This document shows, in pieces, positions 36,476 through 46,758 of a DNA stretch of 64,000 nucleotides. Every line of letters starts with the position of its first letter. The first letter of the stretch is position 1. Made by a program: the position numbers and the translations under genes. Below the pieces are notes generated by a model. That model saw only the letters and a program-made list of their open reading frames with translations. It was not told where the DNA came from and ran no database searches. The stretch lies in contig CP060236.1 of assembly GCA_023898725.1 (NCBI GenBank), positions 434,001 through 498,000 on the forward strand. The letters are read 5' to 3'. This DNA is from Alphaproteobacteria bacterium. Its GTDB lineage: Bacteria; Pseudomonadota; Alphaproteobacteria; JAUHZC01.

Positions 36476-37345
36476 TTATTTATCGAGAAAGTTTGCCAAC
36501 CAGCACATCTTTTGTACATTCAGCTCTTCGGGGCGTTGCGTAGGCTGAATGTTGTGGTCTATACACACGTTCCAGTCTTCTTCTGACAGGTGCCGCAAAG
36601 TCCCGCGCAACATTTTCCGCCGTTGCTGGAAAAGCAAATGTGTGAGCTTTTCTAAGGCCTGAAAAGAAACAGTTTCCCTGTTTTTTCGGGGAGTAAGCTG
36701 AATGACGGTTGAGGACACTTTCGGTGCTGGCGTAAAGGCTTCAGGTGGTAATGTAAACAATGCCCGTCCCTCACAACACCATTGTGTAATAATCGAAAGG
36801 CGCCCATAATCTTTAGTACGCGTGTCCGCCATAAGGCGTGCAGCAACTTCTTTTTGTACCATAATCGTGATGCAGCTGAATGCGTCAATATGACGCAAAA
36901 GCTGAATCACGATGGGGCTGGTAAGATTATAAGGAATATTCGCTACTACTTGTCGTGGATTTACCCCAAGCGTATGTAGGCTAAGTTTAAGAACATCCTC
37001 ATTCAAGAATTCAAGCTTGCGCCCTTCTTCCAAATGGGGTGATAAAAGCCCTAAAGCTCCTGCGGCGCGCATGTCTGGATCAATAGCAATAACATGGCGA
37101 GCGCCCTCAACGAACAAAGCCCGTGTTAATCCTCCCGGACCGGGTCCAATTTCAAGAACTGTTCCCTGATCAATGTGCGGGGCTGCACGAGCAATACGCC
37201 GTGTGATATTCATATCAAGCAAAAAATTCTGCCCTAAGGATTTTTTGGCACGGAAATTGGTCAGCACTAATGTTTTTTCAAGTGTCGGAAGAGCAGACAC
37301 ATTAAGGCCAGGTACGGCATTGCTTGGGAACATAGACGTAACCAT
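36476..37345 (-). CDS. rsmA: 16S rRNA dimethyladenosine transferase (A1518/A1519)
   Basis: 289 aa. The signature is KKSLGQNFLLD then LEIGPGPGGLTRAL and the catalytic NIPYNL. It lies six bases after surA on the same strand, a common surA-(pdxA)-rsmA arrangement, though pdxA is absent here. Confidence 0.97.
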   Translation of the reverse strand: MVTSMFPSNAVPGLNVSALPTLEKTLVLTNFRAKKSLGQNFLLDMNITRRIARAAPHIDQGTVLEIGPGPGGLTRALFVEGARHVIAIDPDMRAAGALGLLSPHLEEGRKLEFLNEDVLKLSLHTLGVNPRQVVANIPYNLTSPIVIQLLRHIDAFSCITIMVQKEVAARLMADTRTKDYGRLSIITQWCCEGRALFTLPPEAFTPAPKVSSTVIQLTPRKNRETVSFQALEKLTHLLFQQRRKMLRGTLRHLSEEDWNVCIDHNIQPTQRPEELNVQKMCWLANFLDK

Positions 37346-37351
37346 CGCGAC

Positions 37352-38683
37352 CTACTGTTTGGAGCCCTCTAGTGCTGTGTGTGTAAATGAAGAGCGGACA
37401 ATGCCGGAGTTTGTGCGATCCTCTGTGTGCGCTCGGCGCATAAGCGTATTCATTTCTCGCTGTGAAATTTTGGCGATACGGTCAGCGCGCATATGCATTT
37501 TGATTTGCTGCTTAATAAGCTCTTCACCTGTGTACTCTTTTTTATCCACCAAAACAGTAATATACCACCCCTCAGGCCGAACAGAGAGCGGCAGCGTTTC
37601 TCCAGGAGACATTTTCCGAAAAGAAGCGAGCATTTGTGGGGCGATTTGCTGGGATGTTATGTGATCATGAGACTTTATTTGGGTATTTTTAATGCCCTTC
37701 AAAAGACTGCGAAGCGTTTTTTCGGACTTTGCATTTTTGTGAATGGTAGGAATCCTAATCCGCAGTCTGTTTTTTTCACCCTCATCCCCATTCTTGGGGT
37801 TGGGAATGAAGGCCTCAACATAGGAATAAAAGGTTTCTGGCTCAACAGCTGGGGCAGTATCTTTTTTATCTTTCATCATGATAATATGATAAGAGCGGGG
37901 TAGGGGCGTCAATGATGATGTTTTCCCAATGCTCAGATTTTTGGCAAGATGCTGAATCGGTGGATCAAGTTCATGAAGAGCAACCCATCCCACATCACCC
38001 CCAACGGAGGCTGTCCCACTTTGGGATACTTGTTGGGCTAGAGCGCGAAAATCAGCACCATTGTCCAGGTGTTGGAGGACCTCATAACCTGTTTGCTCTG
38101 CATCCCTGCGAGATGCCTCGGAATCAAAAGGCAATACAATCTCATAAAAGTGAACATGAGGAGTCGATTGTTGTTTTTTTACAAGAGCGAGACGCGCATC
38201 AATTTCGGCATTGGAAACAGTGATAAAGTTTGCAAAGCGCTCAGAAATTAGCATTTGCCACGCATAGTTGGCTAGAACATTGAGACGCAGAATTTTCAGG
38301 CTAATGCCCTTTTCAGCAATAAGTTTTTTAAAAAAACCTGGTTCCTTGTTATTCATGTGCTCAAGTCGTGCCAGCGCATCATCAAACTCTTTATCTGAAA
38401 ATTTAACACCTAGTTTTTCTACATAGCCAATTTGCAGCATTTCACGGACTAATAGCTGAAGCGCTTGTTTTTTATGTGCTTCACGGGCCTCAAGTGTATC
38501 CGGTTGCCCTGTAAAAAGGAGTAATAACTTTGTTTTGTGTGTAAGATCAAAGTTGGAAATTGGTAGATCATTAACAGTGGCGATTACTTCGTGATCAGCA
38601 GCTATAATTCCAAAGGAGGCAGTGAAAAAAATTGCAAAGATCCCGAAATAGCGATACAAAATGCGAGGCAATGTGTTCTTCAT
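37352..38683 (-). CDS. surA: Periplasmic peptidyl-prolyl isomerase SurA
   Basis: Chaperone for outer-membrane proteins, including LptD. 443 aa with signal peptide (ILYRYFGIFAIFFTASFG). The N-terminal SurA region (VIATVNDLPISNFDLTHK) is followed by a parvulin domain with ASVGGDVGWV and a more divergent second one. It is divergent from lptF across a 47-base gap that must hold both promoters. Confidence 0.93.
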   Translation of the reverse strand: MKNTLPRILYRYFGIFAIFFTASFGIIAADHEVIATVNDLPISNFDLTHKTKLLLLFTGQPDTLEAREAHKKQALQLLVREMLQIGYVEKLGVKFSDKEFDDALARLEHMNNKEPGFFKKLIAEKGISLKILRLNVLANYAWQMLISERFANFITVSNAEIDARLALVKKQQSTPHVHFYEIVLPFDSEASRRDAEQTGYEVLQHLDNGADFRALAQQVSQSGTASVGGDVGWVALHELDPPIQHLAKNLSIGKTSSLTPLPRSYHIIMMKDKKDTAPAVEPETFYSYVEAFIPNPKNGDEGEKNRLRIRIPTIHKNAKSEKTLRSLLKGIKNTQIKSHDHITSQQIAPQMLASFRKMSPGETLPLSVRPEGWYITVLVDKKEYTGEELIKQQIKMHMRADRIAKISQREMNTLMRRAHTEDRTNSGIVRSSFTHTALEGSKQ

Positions 38684-38730
38684 ACGTTTTTGACCCTGTC
38701 CTGTTTGATTTAACGAAATTATAGCCCTGT

Positions 38731-39828
38731 ATGTTTATTAGTACGCGATACATCTTCAAGCAACTTTTTTTTACGACATGTGTCATTATATCGGTTGTAA
38801 CAATAACAGTGTGGATGACCCAAACTTTGCGATTCACTGAGGTCATCGTGCAAAAGGGCTTTCCAATTGCTACTCTTTTAAAGCTTTCTGTACTCATCTT
38901 ACCGGAGATTATGACGGTTGTGTTGCCTTTTGGGTTTTTACTCGGGACACTTTTTGTTTTTTATCGCATGGAAGGAGATAATGAGCTGGTTGTTTTGCGG
39001 GCCGTGGGAAACAGCAATCTTGACATCACGCGTCCGGTTCTTCTTGCGGGGGGATTGTTGGTGATTATAACAGCCCTGCTCACTATGGTTGTTGTGCCCA
39101 AAACGAATCAACTATTTGTGAAGACACTGCACAAAATTCGCAACACAACTCCCAATTTTTATATTCAAGATCGGCAGTTTCTTAACTTTGATAATCTGAC
39201 AGTTTATGTTCGCAAAGCACAAAAAGGAAAAATTCTTGAAGGGCTCTTGATCCATGATATGCGTAAAGGGGGATCTACAATCACGGCGCGCGAAGGTATT
39301 TTTTTCCGTAAAAATAACCGTCTACACATGACCTTGTACAAGGGTGTGCGACATGAAAGAAATCCTGACACGCTTCAGCCAACCCTTCTTATGTTTGAGC
39401 AATACGATGTTGTGCTGAACGAAAAATCGGAAAGTTCAGGCTCTATGAAGGTAAGTGTTCATGGCCAAACAATGAAAGATTTGTATACCTACCCCCCCCA
39501 CCTCCATGCATATTTTACCCTTAATCAAGCCTATGCTGAGTTCCACAAGCGCCTTCTAACGCCCACCCTGATTCTCCTTTTTGGAATTTTTGGATCGTTA
39601 AGTATGCTTCTTGGGTCTTCGCGCCGTAGCCAGCGTTATGAAAAAGCCTTTATTGGCGTGATCCTTAGTGTAACAACGCAACTGTTACTAATGGGGATTT
39701 TCGGACTTGCAAAGCGGGCAATATGGCTGAATGTGGTCGGCTATATTTTTCTGGGAACACTTTTTCTGGGTACACTTTCTGTTTTGGCAAAGCCCCCTGC
39801 CTCTCTTCGTAGGTGGTGGCACACATGA
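38731..39828 (+). CDS. lptF: LPS export permease LptF
   Basis: Inner-membrane half of the LptB2FG exporter. 365 aa, YjgP/YjgQ family, with three N-terminal membrane segments, a periplasmic beta-jellyroll domain (from about residue 130) and three C-terminal segments. Opens MFISTRYIFKQLFF. It overlaps lptG by four bases. Confidence 0.93.
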   Translation: MFISTRYIFKQLFFTTCVIISVVTITVWMTQTLRFTEVIVQKGFPIATLLKLSVLILPEIMTVVLPFGFLLGTLFVFYRMEGDNELVVLRAVGNSNLDITRPVLLAGGLLVIITALLTMVVVPKTNQLFVKTLHKIRNTTPNFYIQDRQFLNFDNLTVYVRKAQKGKILEGLLIHDMRKGGSTITAREGIFFRKNNRLHMTLYKGVRHERNPDTLQPTLLMFEQYDVVLNEKSESSGSMKVSVHGQTMKDLYTYPPHLHAYFTLNQAYAEFHKRLLTPTLILLFGIFGSLSMLLGSSRRSQRYEKAFIGVILSVTTQLLLMGIFGLAKRAIWLNVVGYIFLGTLFLGTLSVLAKPPASLRRWWHT

Positions 39829-40928
39829 TGAAAGTGTCATGGAGAATTTCTTCGTATTTAATGATGAATTTTATTCGGTGGTTCTGTGTAATCGGAACTG
39901 CTTTTGCAACGCTTATTTTTCTTGTAGATGTGATGAGTATCTTTCGTCGGGCGGTTCTGTTGCCTCATATAAGCACCTTGCTTGTAATTAAGATGGGGCT
40001 ATTGCGAGTCCCCTATTTATTTGAGCAGGTTGCTCCGATAGTGATGTTAGTTGCCACCATGGTGTGTTTGTGGTCGCTCAATCGTCGTAATGAGCTTGTG
40101 ATTATCAAAGCAATTGGGGGTTCGTTTCGCCAAATCATGCTTCCGTTTCTGTTGGTAGGCATTGTTATTGGTGCAGTGGATCTTGTGCTGTTAAATTCAT
40201 TATCACGGTTTATGGTGAAGCGGTTTGAGTTTCTTGAAGCGCGACATCTTCAGCATGGCGATCAACAGTTTTTGGCTTCTGAGAATGGTATTTGGACACG
40301 GCTTATCGAGGAGAATAATTCACGCATTTACCGCATTGCTAGCATTAATCGAAAAACTGGCGTTTTGCGGGGAATATCTGTTCTTTTCTTTGATCGCGCA
40401 GGGGTCACTCTTCATAAGCGCATTGATGCAGAACTCGGACAGCTTGATGGTTATGGAGCACTAAATCTTGCAAAAGCGTGGATCGTATCTCCGGCCTCCC
40501 CTCCCTATTATGTTGAGACAATCAGTGTGCAATCAAAGCTTCAGCAAAAAGACATTGAAGAGCGCTACCTTAATCCCAAGCTGCTTTCTTTTTGGCAAAT
40601 TCCAAAAATCATCCACCTGCTTGAAAAATCAGGCATCATTGTGGATGCCTATTCACTTTATTGGCATGCAAGCTTGGCCCGCGTTTTTTGGATGCTGGGA
40701 ATGATTTTAGCTGGCGGTATTTTCCTAATGCATCCCTTGCGAGAGGGTGGTGTGATGACGAAAAGTCTTTTGACGCTTGGCGCCGGTTTTTTTCTTTTTA
40801 CATTTCGGGAAATATCTCTGGCGATGGGGTTATCGGGGGTGCTACCAATACAAGCAAGTGCCTGGATACCGGTGGGTGTAAGTTTGTTCTTACCCTTGGG
40901 TATGTTGATTCACAAAGAGGAAGGCTAG
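39825..40928 (+). CDS. lptG: LPS export permease LptG
   Basis: Partner of LptF, about 367 aa with the same six-segment topology (FIRWFCVIGTAFATLIFLVD first). I chose ATG 39825, which overlaps the lptF stop; ATG 39828 is next to it. Directly followed by lptD, so the permease pair and the outer-membrane translocon are one operon. Confidence 0.92.
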   Translation: MMKVSWRISSYLMMNFIRWFCVIGTAFATLIFLVDVMSIFRRAVLLPHISTLLVIKMGLLRVPYLFEQVAPIVMLVATMVCLWSLNRRNELVIIKAIGGSFRQIMLPFLLVGIVIGAVDLVLLNSLSRFMVKRFEFLEARHLQHGDQQFLASENGIWTRLIEENNSRIYRIASINRKTGVLRGISVLFFDRAGVTLHKRIDAELGQLDGYGALNLAKAWIVSPASPPYYVETISVQSKLQQKDIEERYLNPKLLSFWQIPKIIHLLEKSGIIVDAYSLYWHASLARVFWMLGMILAGGIFLMHPLREGGVMTKSLLTLGAGFFLFTFREISLAMGLSGVLPIQASAWIPVGVSLFLPLGMLIHKEEG

Positions 40929-43106
40929 ATGTACACAATGCAGCATGTATGGGAAACATTACGTTTGATAATTTCTCTTGGAGTAATTATTTCGTGTACA
41001 AGTGCTGCAAAGCAAATGCACAGTCCTGCATTTGTTTTTCGTGCGGACAGTATCCTTGTGAAAGAAACCCCGACCCAGATAGAGGCAAACGGAGATGTTA
41101 TTCTTTCACACAAAGGCATGCTTGTGCGTGCCGATAAAGTTATTTACGAAAAAGAGTATGATAAAGTAACAGCAACAGGAAATGTGCAAATTGAAAACGC
41201 TGAGGGCCATACCCTTTTTGTGGACCAAGCAGTCCTAACAGAGGATCTGAAAAAGGGATATATTTTTCGTATTCGTGCTCTTTTGGATGCGCATACAAAA
41301 CTGACTGCTTTGGAGGGAAATTTTCAACAACCCAAAGCCGCAAACATGAACTTTGTCCGTTATACGCCGTGTATGTTTTGCCGCAAGGATCCTTTATCCC
41401 AACCTTTGTGGCAGTTGCGTGCACGTAATGTTCATTGGGATATGGAGAAAAAAGACCTCTCTTATTCAGATGCCACCTTTGAGGTAGGGGGTGTCCCTGT
41501 GATGTATATTCCCTATTTTTCTCACCCGGATCCCTCTGTAGAGCGTCGCTCGGGTCTTTTAACGCCCACGATACGCGGAGGAAGTTTTGGCCATGTTGTG
41601 GAAACACCCTACTATATTGCCCTAGGAACAAATAAAGACTTCTTGCTTACGCCAGCGATAGGCACACAGTCACAAATTATGAATGTCCGCTACCGTCAAC
41701 GCTTCCATAACTCCATCCTTTCTTTAGGAGGAAGCGCAGGGGTTACACATAAAAATCGTCCACGTGAAAAAGGAGGGATGCGTGGCCATATTGATACGAC
41801 ATACGCCATGGATATCAATGAAAATTGGCGCGGTAGAGTTTCTATCAAACGCACATCAAATCGTAGTTACGCCCGTCTGTACCCCATTGAGGGGCTTTCG
41901 CGCGCGTCATATTTGACATCCCAAGTAAACGCCGAAGGTTTTTACAAGCGCACTTATATCCATGCAGAAGCCATTACATTCCAACCGCTCCTTGAGAATG
42001 ATAATGCACATTCCATGCCTTTAATCCTACCTTCTATTGATGTGAACTATCAAACAGCCCCACAGTGGGCGAACAGTTATTGGAGTATTGATGGCAGTGT
42101 ATTAGGTTTAAGCCGCTCACGCGGGGAGTCTGTGCACCGCATTCATGCTTTGACCCAATGGAATCTTCCTTACCAAAGCCGCCTGGGGGACGAGTATAAA
42201 CTTATTCTTGGCGTGCGTACGGATGGCTATGTTTATCGTCCTGACAACGCAGCAACTGATGTAAAAACATCGCCTGTTATGAACCGTCGCAACCTAACCC
42301 GGGCTGTTCCCCATGCTGCTCTTCATTGGAAATTACCGCTACTAACGCATGGTTTTTCAAAGCCACTTATAATTACACCAATGATCAGTGTAATTGAAAA
42401 GCCCAAAAAAAATTGGAACAACAAATTTCCTAATGACGACAGTCGTATCCGTGAAGTGACGGATATCAATCATCACCACACCAATCGCTTTGGTGGGATC
42501 GATAAAGTAGATCTCGGCAGTCGTGTGAACTATGGTATTAAATGGGCTCTGTATAACGCAGGCTTACGTCCAACAACTATTTATCTGGGGCAAAGTTATA
42601 GCTTTGCGTATCCTAACGATTCCGAAAGACCCATTGGTGCCTCAAAACGACGCACAGATTATGTGACGCGTATGTATACAAATCCCCATGAATATGTTGA
42701 TGCTTACTATCGAGGACGCTTTACCCAGGATAAGTTTGCTGTGCGCCGCCATGAATTTACAGCAGGCGTTGGACCCTCCATGCTAAAATTGCACACCACG
42801 CTTATATTTATTCGTAAGGATAGAAATCCTACGGATGAACATGGTCAGCACCAGATTACAAGCTCTGTCTCATCCCAGTTTCTCAAGCATTGGTCTTCAG
42901 AGGTTGGTTTCACCCGGAATCTATCAAACCCTAAATTTATCCTCAAGCGTTTTGCCCGTGTTGCTTATGAAAATGAGTGCCTAAAAATGGAGTTTAGTAT
43001 TCAGCGTGACAATTTTTCTGGCACCATTTATACCAGTTCAGGAACCAGTTATATGGTTCGTCTGCATTTACTAACGTTTGGCAATACGCATGCTTTTAAG
43101 GGCTAG
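40929..43106 (+). CDS. lptD: LPS-assembly protein LptD
   Basis: Outer-membrane beta-barrel that inserts LPS into the outer leaflet. 725 aa. A signal segment (residues 10-25) precedes an OstA/jellyroll domain with repeats (ANGDVILSHKGMLVRADKV, TATGNVQIENAEGHTLFVD). Two cysteines (TPCMFCRKDP) follow it. The rest is barrel, ending HLLTFGNTHAFKG. It is co-directional with lptFG and next to surA, its folding factor. It ends four bases inside the convergent recJ gene. Confidence 0.94.
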   Translation: MYTMQHVWETLRLIISLGVIISCTSAAKQMHSPAFVFRADSILVKETPTQIEANGDVILSHKGMLVRADKVIYEKEYDKVTATGNVQIENAEGHTLFVDQAVLTEDLKKGYIFRIRALLDAHTKLTALEGNFQQPKAANMNFVRYTPCMFCRKDPLSQPLWQLRARNVHWDMEKKDLSYSDATFEVGGVPVMYIPYFSHPDPSVERRSGLLTPTIRGGSFGHVVETPYYIALGTNKDFLLTPAIGTQSQIMNVRYRQRFHNSILSLGGSAGVTHKNRPREKGGMRGHIDTTYAMDINENWRGRVSIKRTSNRSYARLYPIEGLSRASYLTSQVNAEGFYKRTYIHAEAITFQPLLENDNAHSMPLILPSIDVNYQTAPQWANSYWSIDGSVLGLSRSRGESVHRIHALTQWNLPYQSRLGDEYKLILGVRTDGYVYRPDNAATDVKTSPVMNRRNLTRAVPHAALHWKLPLLTHGFSKPLIITPMISVIEKPKKNWNNKFPNDDSRIREVTDINHHHTNRFGGIDKVDLGSRVNYGIKWALYNAGLRPTTIYLGQSYSFAYPNDSERPIGASKRRTDYVTRMYTNPHEYVDAYYRGRFTQDKFAVRRHEFTAGVGPSMLKLHTTLIFIRKDRNPTDEHGQHQITSSVSSQFLKHWSSEVGFTRNLSNPKFILKRFARVAYENECLKMEFSIQRDNFSGTIYTSSGTSYMVRLHLLTFGNTHAFKG

Positions 43107-44890
43107 GGATTTGCTTCACATACGTCCGATATAATGAGTTGGGGGCGCTCATTTCCGTTCCACGCATTAAGGCTAAGTGTTCCCAAAAAGTGACAAGGCT
43201 TTCCCTTATTCATATGGATCATATCCCCTAAAATGCTTTGGGATGTCCGAAAAGCGATCCCATCTAAACGTCCGCCAGCTGCATCACTGAGTGTTAGACC
43301 TATGTGTTCGCCTTTTATATCACGAATATGCTCAATGATTGCATGTGTGATGATACATGTGGGTGTGGGGTTGCCGTTTCCATACGGAGCAAGGGTATTA
43401 AAGTTTTTAATCAAATGTACCGTTGCTCCGCTGGGTGAGAGAATCATATCGACATCAGTATGGGGATGACTGACAGCATTGATTGATACTGCCATATTGG
43501 CCCGGCTTTGGAGTGCGTGAATATTCTCTTCATGTACTGTAAGACCAGCAGCCATTGCGTGCCCTCCCCCTTGAATAAGAGTCCCACTGTTCACTAGATT
43601 TTGCATGATGTTTCCCGCATGAATGCCGGGAATAGACCGAACGGAACCTTTGACAGAATCGCCACTTCCGCACAAAATTGCTACGGGTCTGTGGAACATA
43701 TCTTTGATGCGGCCGGCTACAATGCCAATAATGCCCGGGTGCCAATCTGATTGATGAATAACCAAAAAACGCACGTTTTGTGACACAAGATCTTTTGCGA
43801 GGTGGCTCGCGTGGCTGATAGCTTTCTTCTCTAAATCACGGCGCTCGTTATTACAATCCTTCAGTTTCTCTGCCAACAAACGTCCCTCATCCTTATGGTC
43901 GCTCAAGAGAAGTTTTGTGCCGATATCTGGGGATCCTACACGTCCTCCGGCATTGATGTGAGGACCAATAACAAACCCAAGGTGGTAGGCATTTGTGATT
44001 TCTTTTATTCCGATAACTGCCATAAGTGTCTGTATGCCTGGTCGAGGGTGGCGTAATTTATCAAGCCCCCACTTTACAAAAGCACGATTAAGCCCTGTAA
44101 GAGGCATCACATCACAAACAGTGGCAAGTGCAACAAGATCAAGGTAATCCCGAAGGTCTCCTTCAGGCGCCTGGTTCCAATACCCCTGTTGGCGCAGGGC
44201 ACGATTAACACCTACCAGATAGATAAAAACAACTCCTGCGGCACACAGATTTGTGAGGTTTGATGTTTGGTCGGGCCTATTGGGGTTTACAAGCGCAAAA
44301 GTATCGGGGATCTCTTGCATACTATGGTGATCAATTACAATAAGATCCAGTCTTTGTTTTTGGGCGAAAGCCAAAGCCGCCGTTGCGGTGCTCCCACAAT
44401 CGAGTGTAATGATCAGCGAACACCCTTTATGCTGAAGGCGTTCGATAAGATGTGGTTGTGGGCCGTACCCATCAAGAATCCGATCCGGAATAATAAAATG
44501 ACACGCAACATGCATGTGCTTTAGATAATGCACCAAAATGGCTGTTGAGCATGCACCATCTACATCATAATCACCAATAATGCCGATTGTCTCTTGGGAT
44601 TTTATTGCTTGGATTAAGCGTTTAACGGCACGATCCATATCATGCAAATGACTGGGATCAGGCAGCAATTTTTTGAGAGTAGGATTGAGAAAATCCCCGA
44701 CCTCTGTTGGATTGACGTGCCTCATAGCCAACAATTGGGCTAGTGTGTCGTCAAGCCCTGCTTCCTCTCGTAAAGCCACGCAAGCCGCATGGTCAAAGAG
44801 ACGGTATTGCCAGGAACGCCCAGAGGCTGTTTTTTTGCCCGCGCAGATAATTTCCGGGACCTCTGGTTTCGTTGCAACCATTGTATTCAT
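43103..44890 (-). CDS. recJ: Single-stranded-DNA 5'-3' exonuclease RecJ
   Basis: 595 aa DHH-family nuclease. Motifs: GIIGDYDVDGACS, VIDHHS, then GPHINAGGRVG and the DHHA1 region with GGGHAMAAGL. Standard length. A terminator for the preceding minus gene lies just upstream, so recJ has its own promoter. Convergent with lptD. Confidence 0.96.
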   Translation of the reverse strand: MNTMVATKPEVPEIICAGKKTASGRSWQYRLFDHAACVALREEAGLDDTLAQLLAMRHVNPTEVGDFLNPTLKKLLPDPSHLHDMDRAVKRLIQAIKSQETIGIIGDYDVDGACSTAILVHYLKHMHVACHFIIPDRILDGYGPQPHLIERLQHKGCSLIITLDCGSTATAALAFAQKQRLDLIVIDHHSMQEIPDTFALVNPNRPDQTSNLTNLCAAGVVFIYLVGVNRALRQQGYWNQAPEGDLRDYLDLVALATVCDVMPLTGLNRAFVKWGLDKLRHPRPGIQTLMAVIGIKEITNAYHLGFVIGPHINAGGRVGSPDIGTKLLLSDHKDEGRLLAEKLKDCNNERRDLEKKAISHASHLAKDLVSQNVRFLVIHQSDWHPGIIGIVAGRIKDMFHRPVAILCGSGDSVKGSVRSIPGIHAGNIMQNLVNSGTLIQGGGHAMAAGLTVHEENIHALQSRANMAVSINAVSHPHTDVDMILSPSGATVHLIKNFNTLAPYGNGNPTPTCIITHAIIEHIRDIKGEHIGLTLSDAAGGRLDGIAFRTSQSILGDMIHMNKGKPCHFLGTLSLNAWNGNERPQLIISDVCEANP

Positions 44891-44955
44891 AGAAAAATCG
44901 AGAGGGTGTATAGGATCAATGAAGGCATACTACCCAAGGATTGCAAACAACACCA

Positions 44956-44987
44956 TAAAAAACCACACTCTGTGATAGAGCGTGGTT
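44956..44987 (-). terminator. Rho-independent terminator after the 205-aa secreted protein gene
   Basis: On the minus strand, AACCACGCTCT and AGAGTGTGGTT form an 11-bp stem (with one G-U pair) around a 5-base loop, followed by TTTTTTAT. Confidence 0.8.
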
Positions 44988-45014
44988 CATGGCTTGGGTG
45001 AGAGAGGCGATAAC

Positions 45015-45632
45015 TTAAAGAGCACGACGCAAAAACTTCACAATAGCTGTGTTGATACGTTTTTCCAATTTGGGATCGCGCCCGCTGACGTCTTCAAATT
45101 TTCTGTATAACTCGTGAACAATAAAAACAATTCCCATAACGCCGTGATACGTTAAATTTGCATGTTCTTTGCTGAATGTTCCAGCGTTTTCAAGTGTAGA
45201 AATCATGGTTAACAGATACTTATAAAGATCCAGCTTTCCTCCTTTTTCAAACTCTTTTTCTGCCTGAGCTTTGTAGTACTCTTCATTCATGCGACTTAAC
45301 TCATGATCAATAAAGCGATACTTTGTTGCTGCCCTTTGGACGGAAGAGTTTTTGCTATTCTTCTGTAAGTATTCCGAGAATTTGGGAAGTTGCTTCAGCA
45401 TTCCCAGGTATTTTTTTGAAAAGCTTATGGCGCTTTGAATGCTAATATCCCTACGCTTTTCTGCAGCAGTATTCGCAATAACACCGGATAGCACGCGGAT
45501 TTCTTTATTGGCCTCTTGAACGCTTGCGTAAAAGACAGGAAAATTAAACTCAGAGGATGTCCCTGCTTGTATTGGTGTATATGTGTTGAAAATGAATACA
45601 CAAGCATTGAGGAAAGATAAAATTTTTCGCAT
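45015..45632 (-). CDS. Unknown secreted helical protein
   Basis: 205 aa with signal peptide (MRKILSFLNACVFIFNTYTPIQAG). The mature part is charged and helical with no cysteines (the one Cys is in the signal). I recognise no family. It is flanked by an AT-rich gap upstream and a strong terminator downstream, so it is a single-gene unit. Its presence between accA and recJ suggests a lineage-specific gene. Confidence 0.75.
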   Translation of the reverse strand: MRKILSFLNACVFIFNTYTPIQAGTSSEFNFPVFYASVQEANKEIRVLSGVIANTAAEKRRDISIQSAISFSKKYLGMLKQLPKFSEYLQKNSKNSSVQRAATKYRFIDHELSRMNEEYYKAQAEKEFEKGGKLDLYKYLLTMISTLENAGTFSKEHANLTYHGVMGIVFIVHELYRKFEDVSGRDPKLEKRINTAIVKFLRRAL

Positions 45633-45795
45633 GATGATTTCTTCTGTAGCTTTGCGTAGTATGATAACAGTGAACCCCTAATATTTTATTAATACCGATA
45701 AATATTCACTGTTACTAATTATTTGTTTTTAAAGGATAATATTTATATTAATACTTTTATTAAAAACAATTATTCCGATTGATGGTTTTATTTTC

Positions 45796-46743
45796 TTAGG
45801 ATACTTTGCGGGAAATATGGAGGAAACGGTCCCACCGGTGCTGGCGTATATCACCATCGGGGATGCGCATAAGGCGGATAAGTTGGCGCTCAAGCGCATC
45901 GCCAATTGCTGCCATGGCGTCTTGCCGGTTACGATGTGCTCCACCAAGGGGCTCTTTGATCACTTCATCAATGATTTTAAGTCCAAGCAAGTCCTGTGCG
46001 GTTAATTTTTGTGCAGTGGCGGCCTCTTGCTTTTTATCAGCTGTTTTCCACAAAATCGCCGCACAGCCCTCTGGTGAAATCACGGTATAAATAGCATGTT
46101 CAAGCATGCAAACGGCGTTCCCTGCACCAATGGCAATAGCCCCTCCAGACATCCCTTCCCCCGTAATAATACAGACAACAGGCACGCGAAGGTTGAGTGT
46201 AACCTCTATACTTTCAGCAATGGCTTGATGTTGTCCACGCTCTTCTGCTTCAAGTGCGGGATGAGCCCCAGCCGTATCAATAAAAGCGACTACAGGGATT
46301 TTAAAGCGGTTTGCCAGCTTCATTAAGCGTTGAGTTTTGCGGTATCCTTCGGGAAGAGGCATTCCGAAGTTGTGGCGAATTCGGGATTCTGTGTCGTTTC
46401 CTTTTTCATGACCAATTATAACGCAGCGGGTTCCTCGAAAGCGACCAATGCCACCAATAATAGCCCGATCATCCCCAAAATTGCGATCACCGTGCAGCTC
46501 AGTAAAATCGGTGATCAGATGATCAATAATGGCCTGAGTGTGTGGACGATCTGGATGGCGGGCCACCTGTACCGTTTGCCAGGGAGTAAGGGAACCATAG
46601 GTTTTTTCCAGGAGTGTATGCACTTTTTCACGCAAGCGGGTGATCTCTCCTGTGATACTGAAATCTGTTGATGATAAGTGTTGGAGCTCGGTAATTTTGT
46701 TTTCAAGCTCAATAATCGGTTTTTCAAAATCAAGATGTACCAT
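45796..46743 (-). CDS. accA: Acetyl-CoA carboxylase carboxyltransferase, alpha subunit
   Basis: Transfers carboxyl from biotin to acetyl-CoA in fatty-acid synthesis. 315 aa from ATG 46743, which has GGAG six bases upstream. Motifs: HGDRNFGDDRAIIGG, AFIDTAGAHPALEAEERGQ, GEGMSGGAIAIG and SPEGCAAILWK. It starts 15 bases after xerD on the same strand. Confidence 0.97.
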   Translation of the reverse strand: MVHLDFEKPIIELENKITELQHLSSTDFSITGEITRLREKVHTLLEKTYGSLTPWQTVQVARHPDRPHTQAIIDHLITDFTELHGDRNFGDDRAIIGGIGRFRGTRCVIIGHEKGNDTESRIRHNFGMPLPEGYRKTQRLMKLANRFKIPVVAFIDTAGAHPALEAEERGQHQAIAESIEVTLNLRVPVVCIITGEGMSGGAIAIGAGNAVCMLEHAIYTVISPEGCAAILWKTADKKQEAATAQKLTAQDLLGLKIIDEVIKEPLGGAHRNRQDAMAAIGDALERQLIRLMRIPDGDIRQHRWDRFLHISRKVS

Positions 46744-46758
46744 CGTAAGCTCCAAAAA

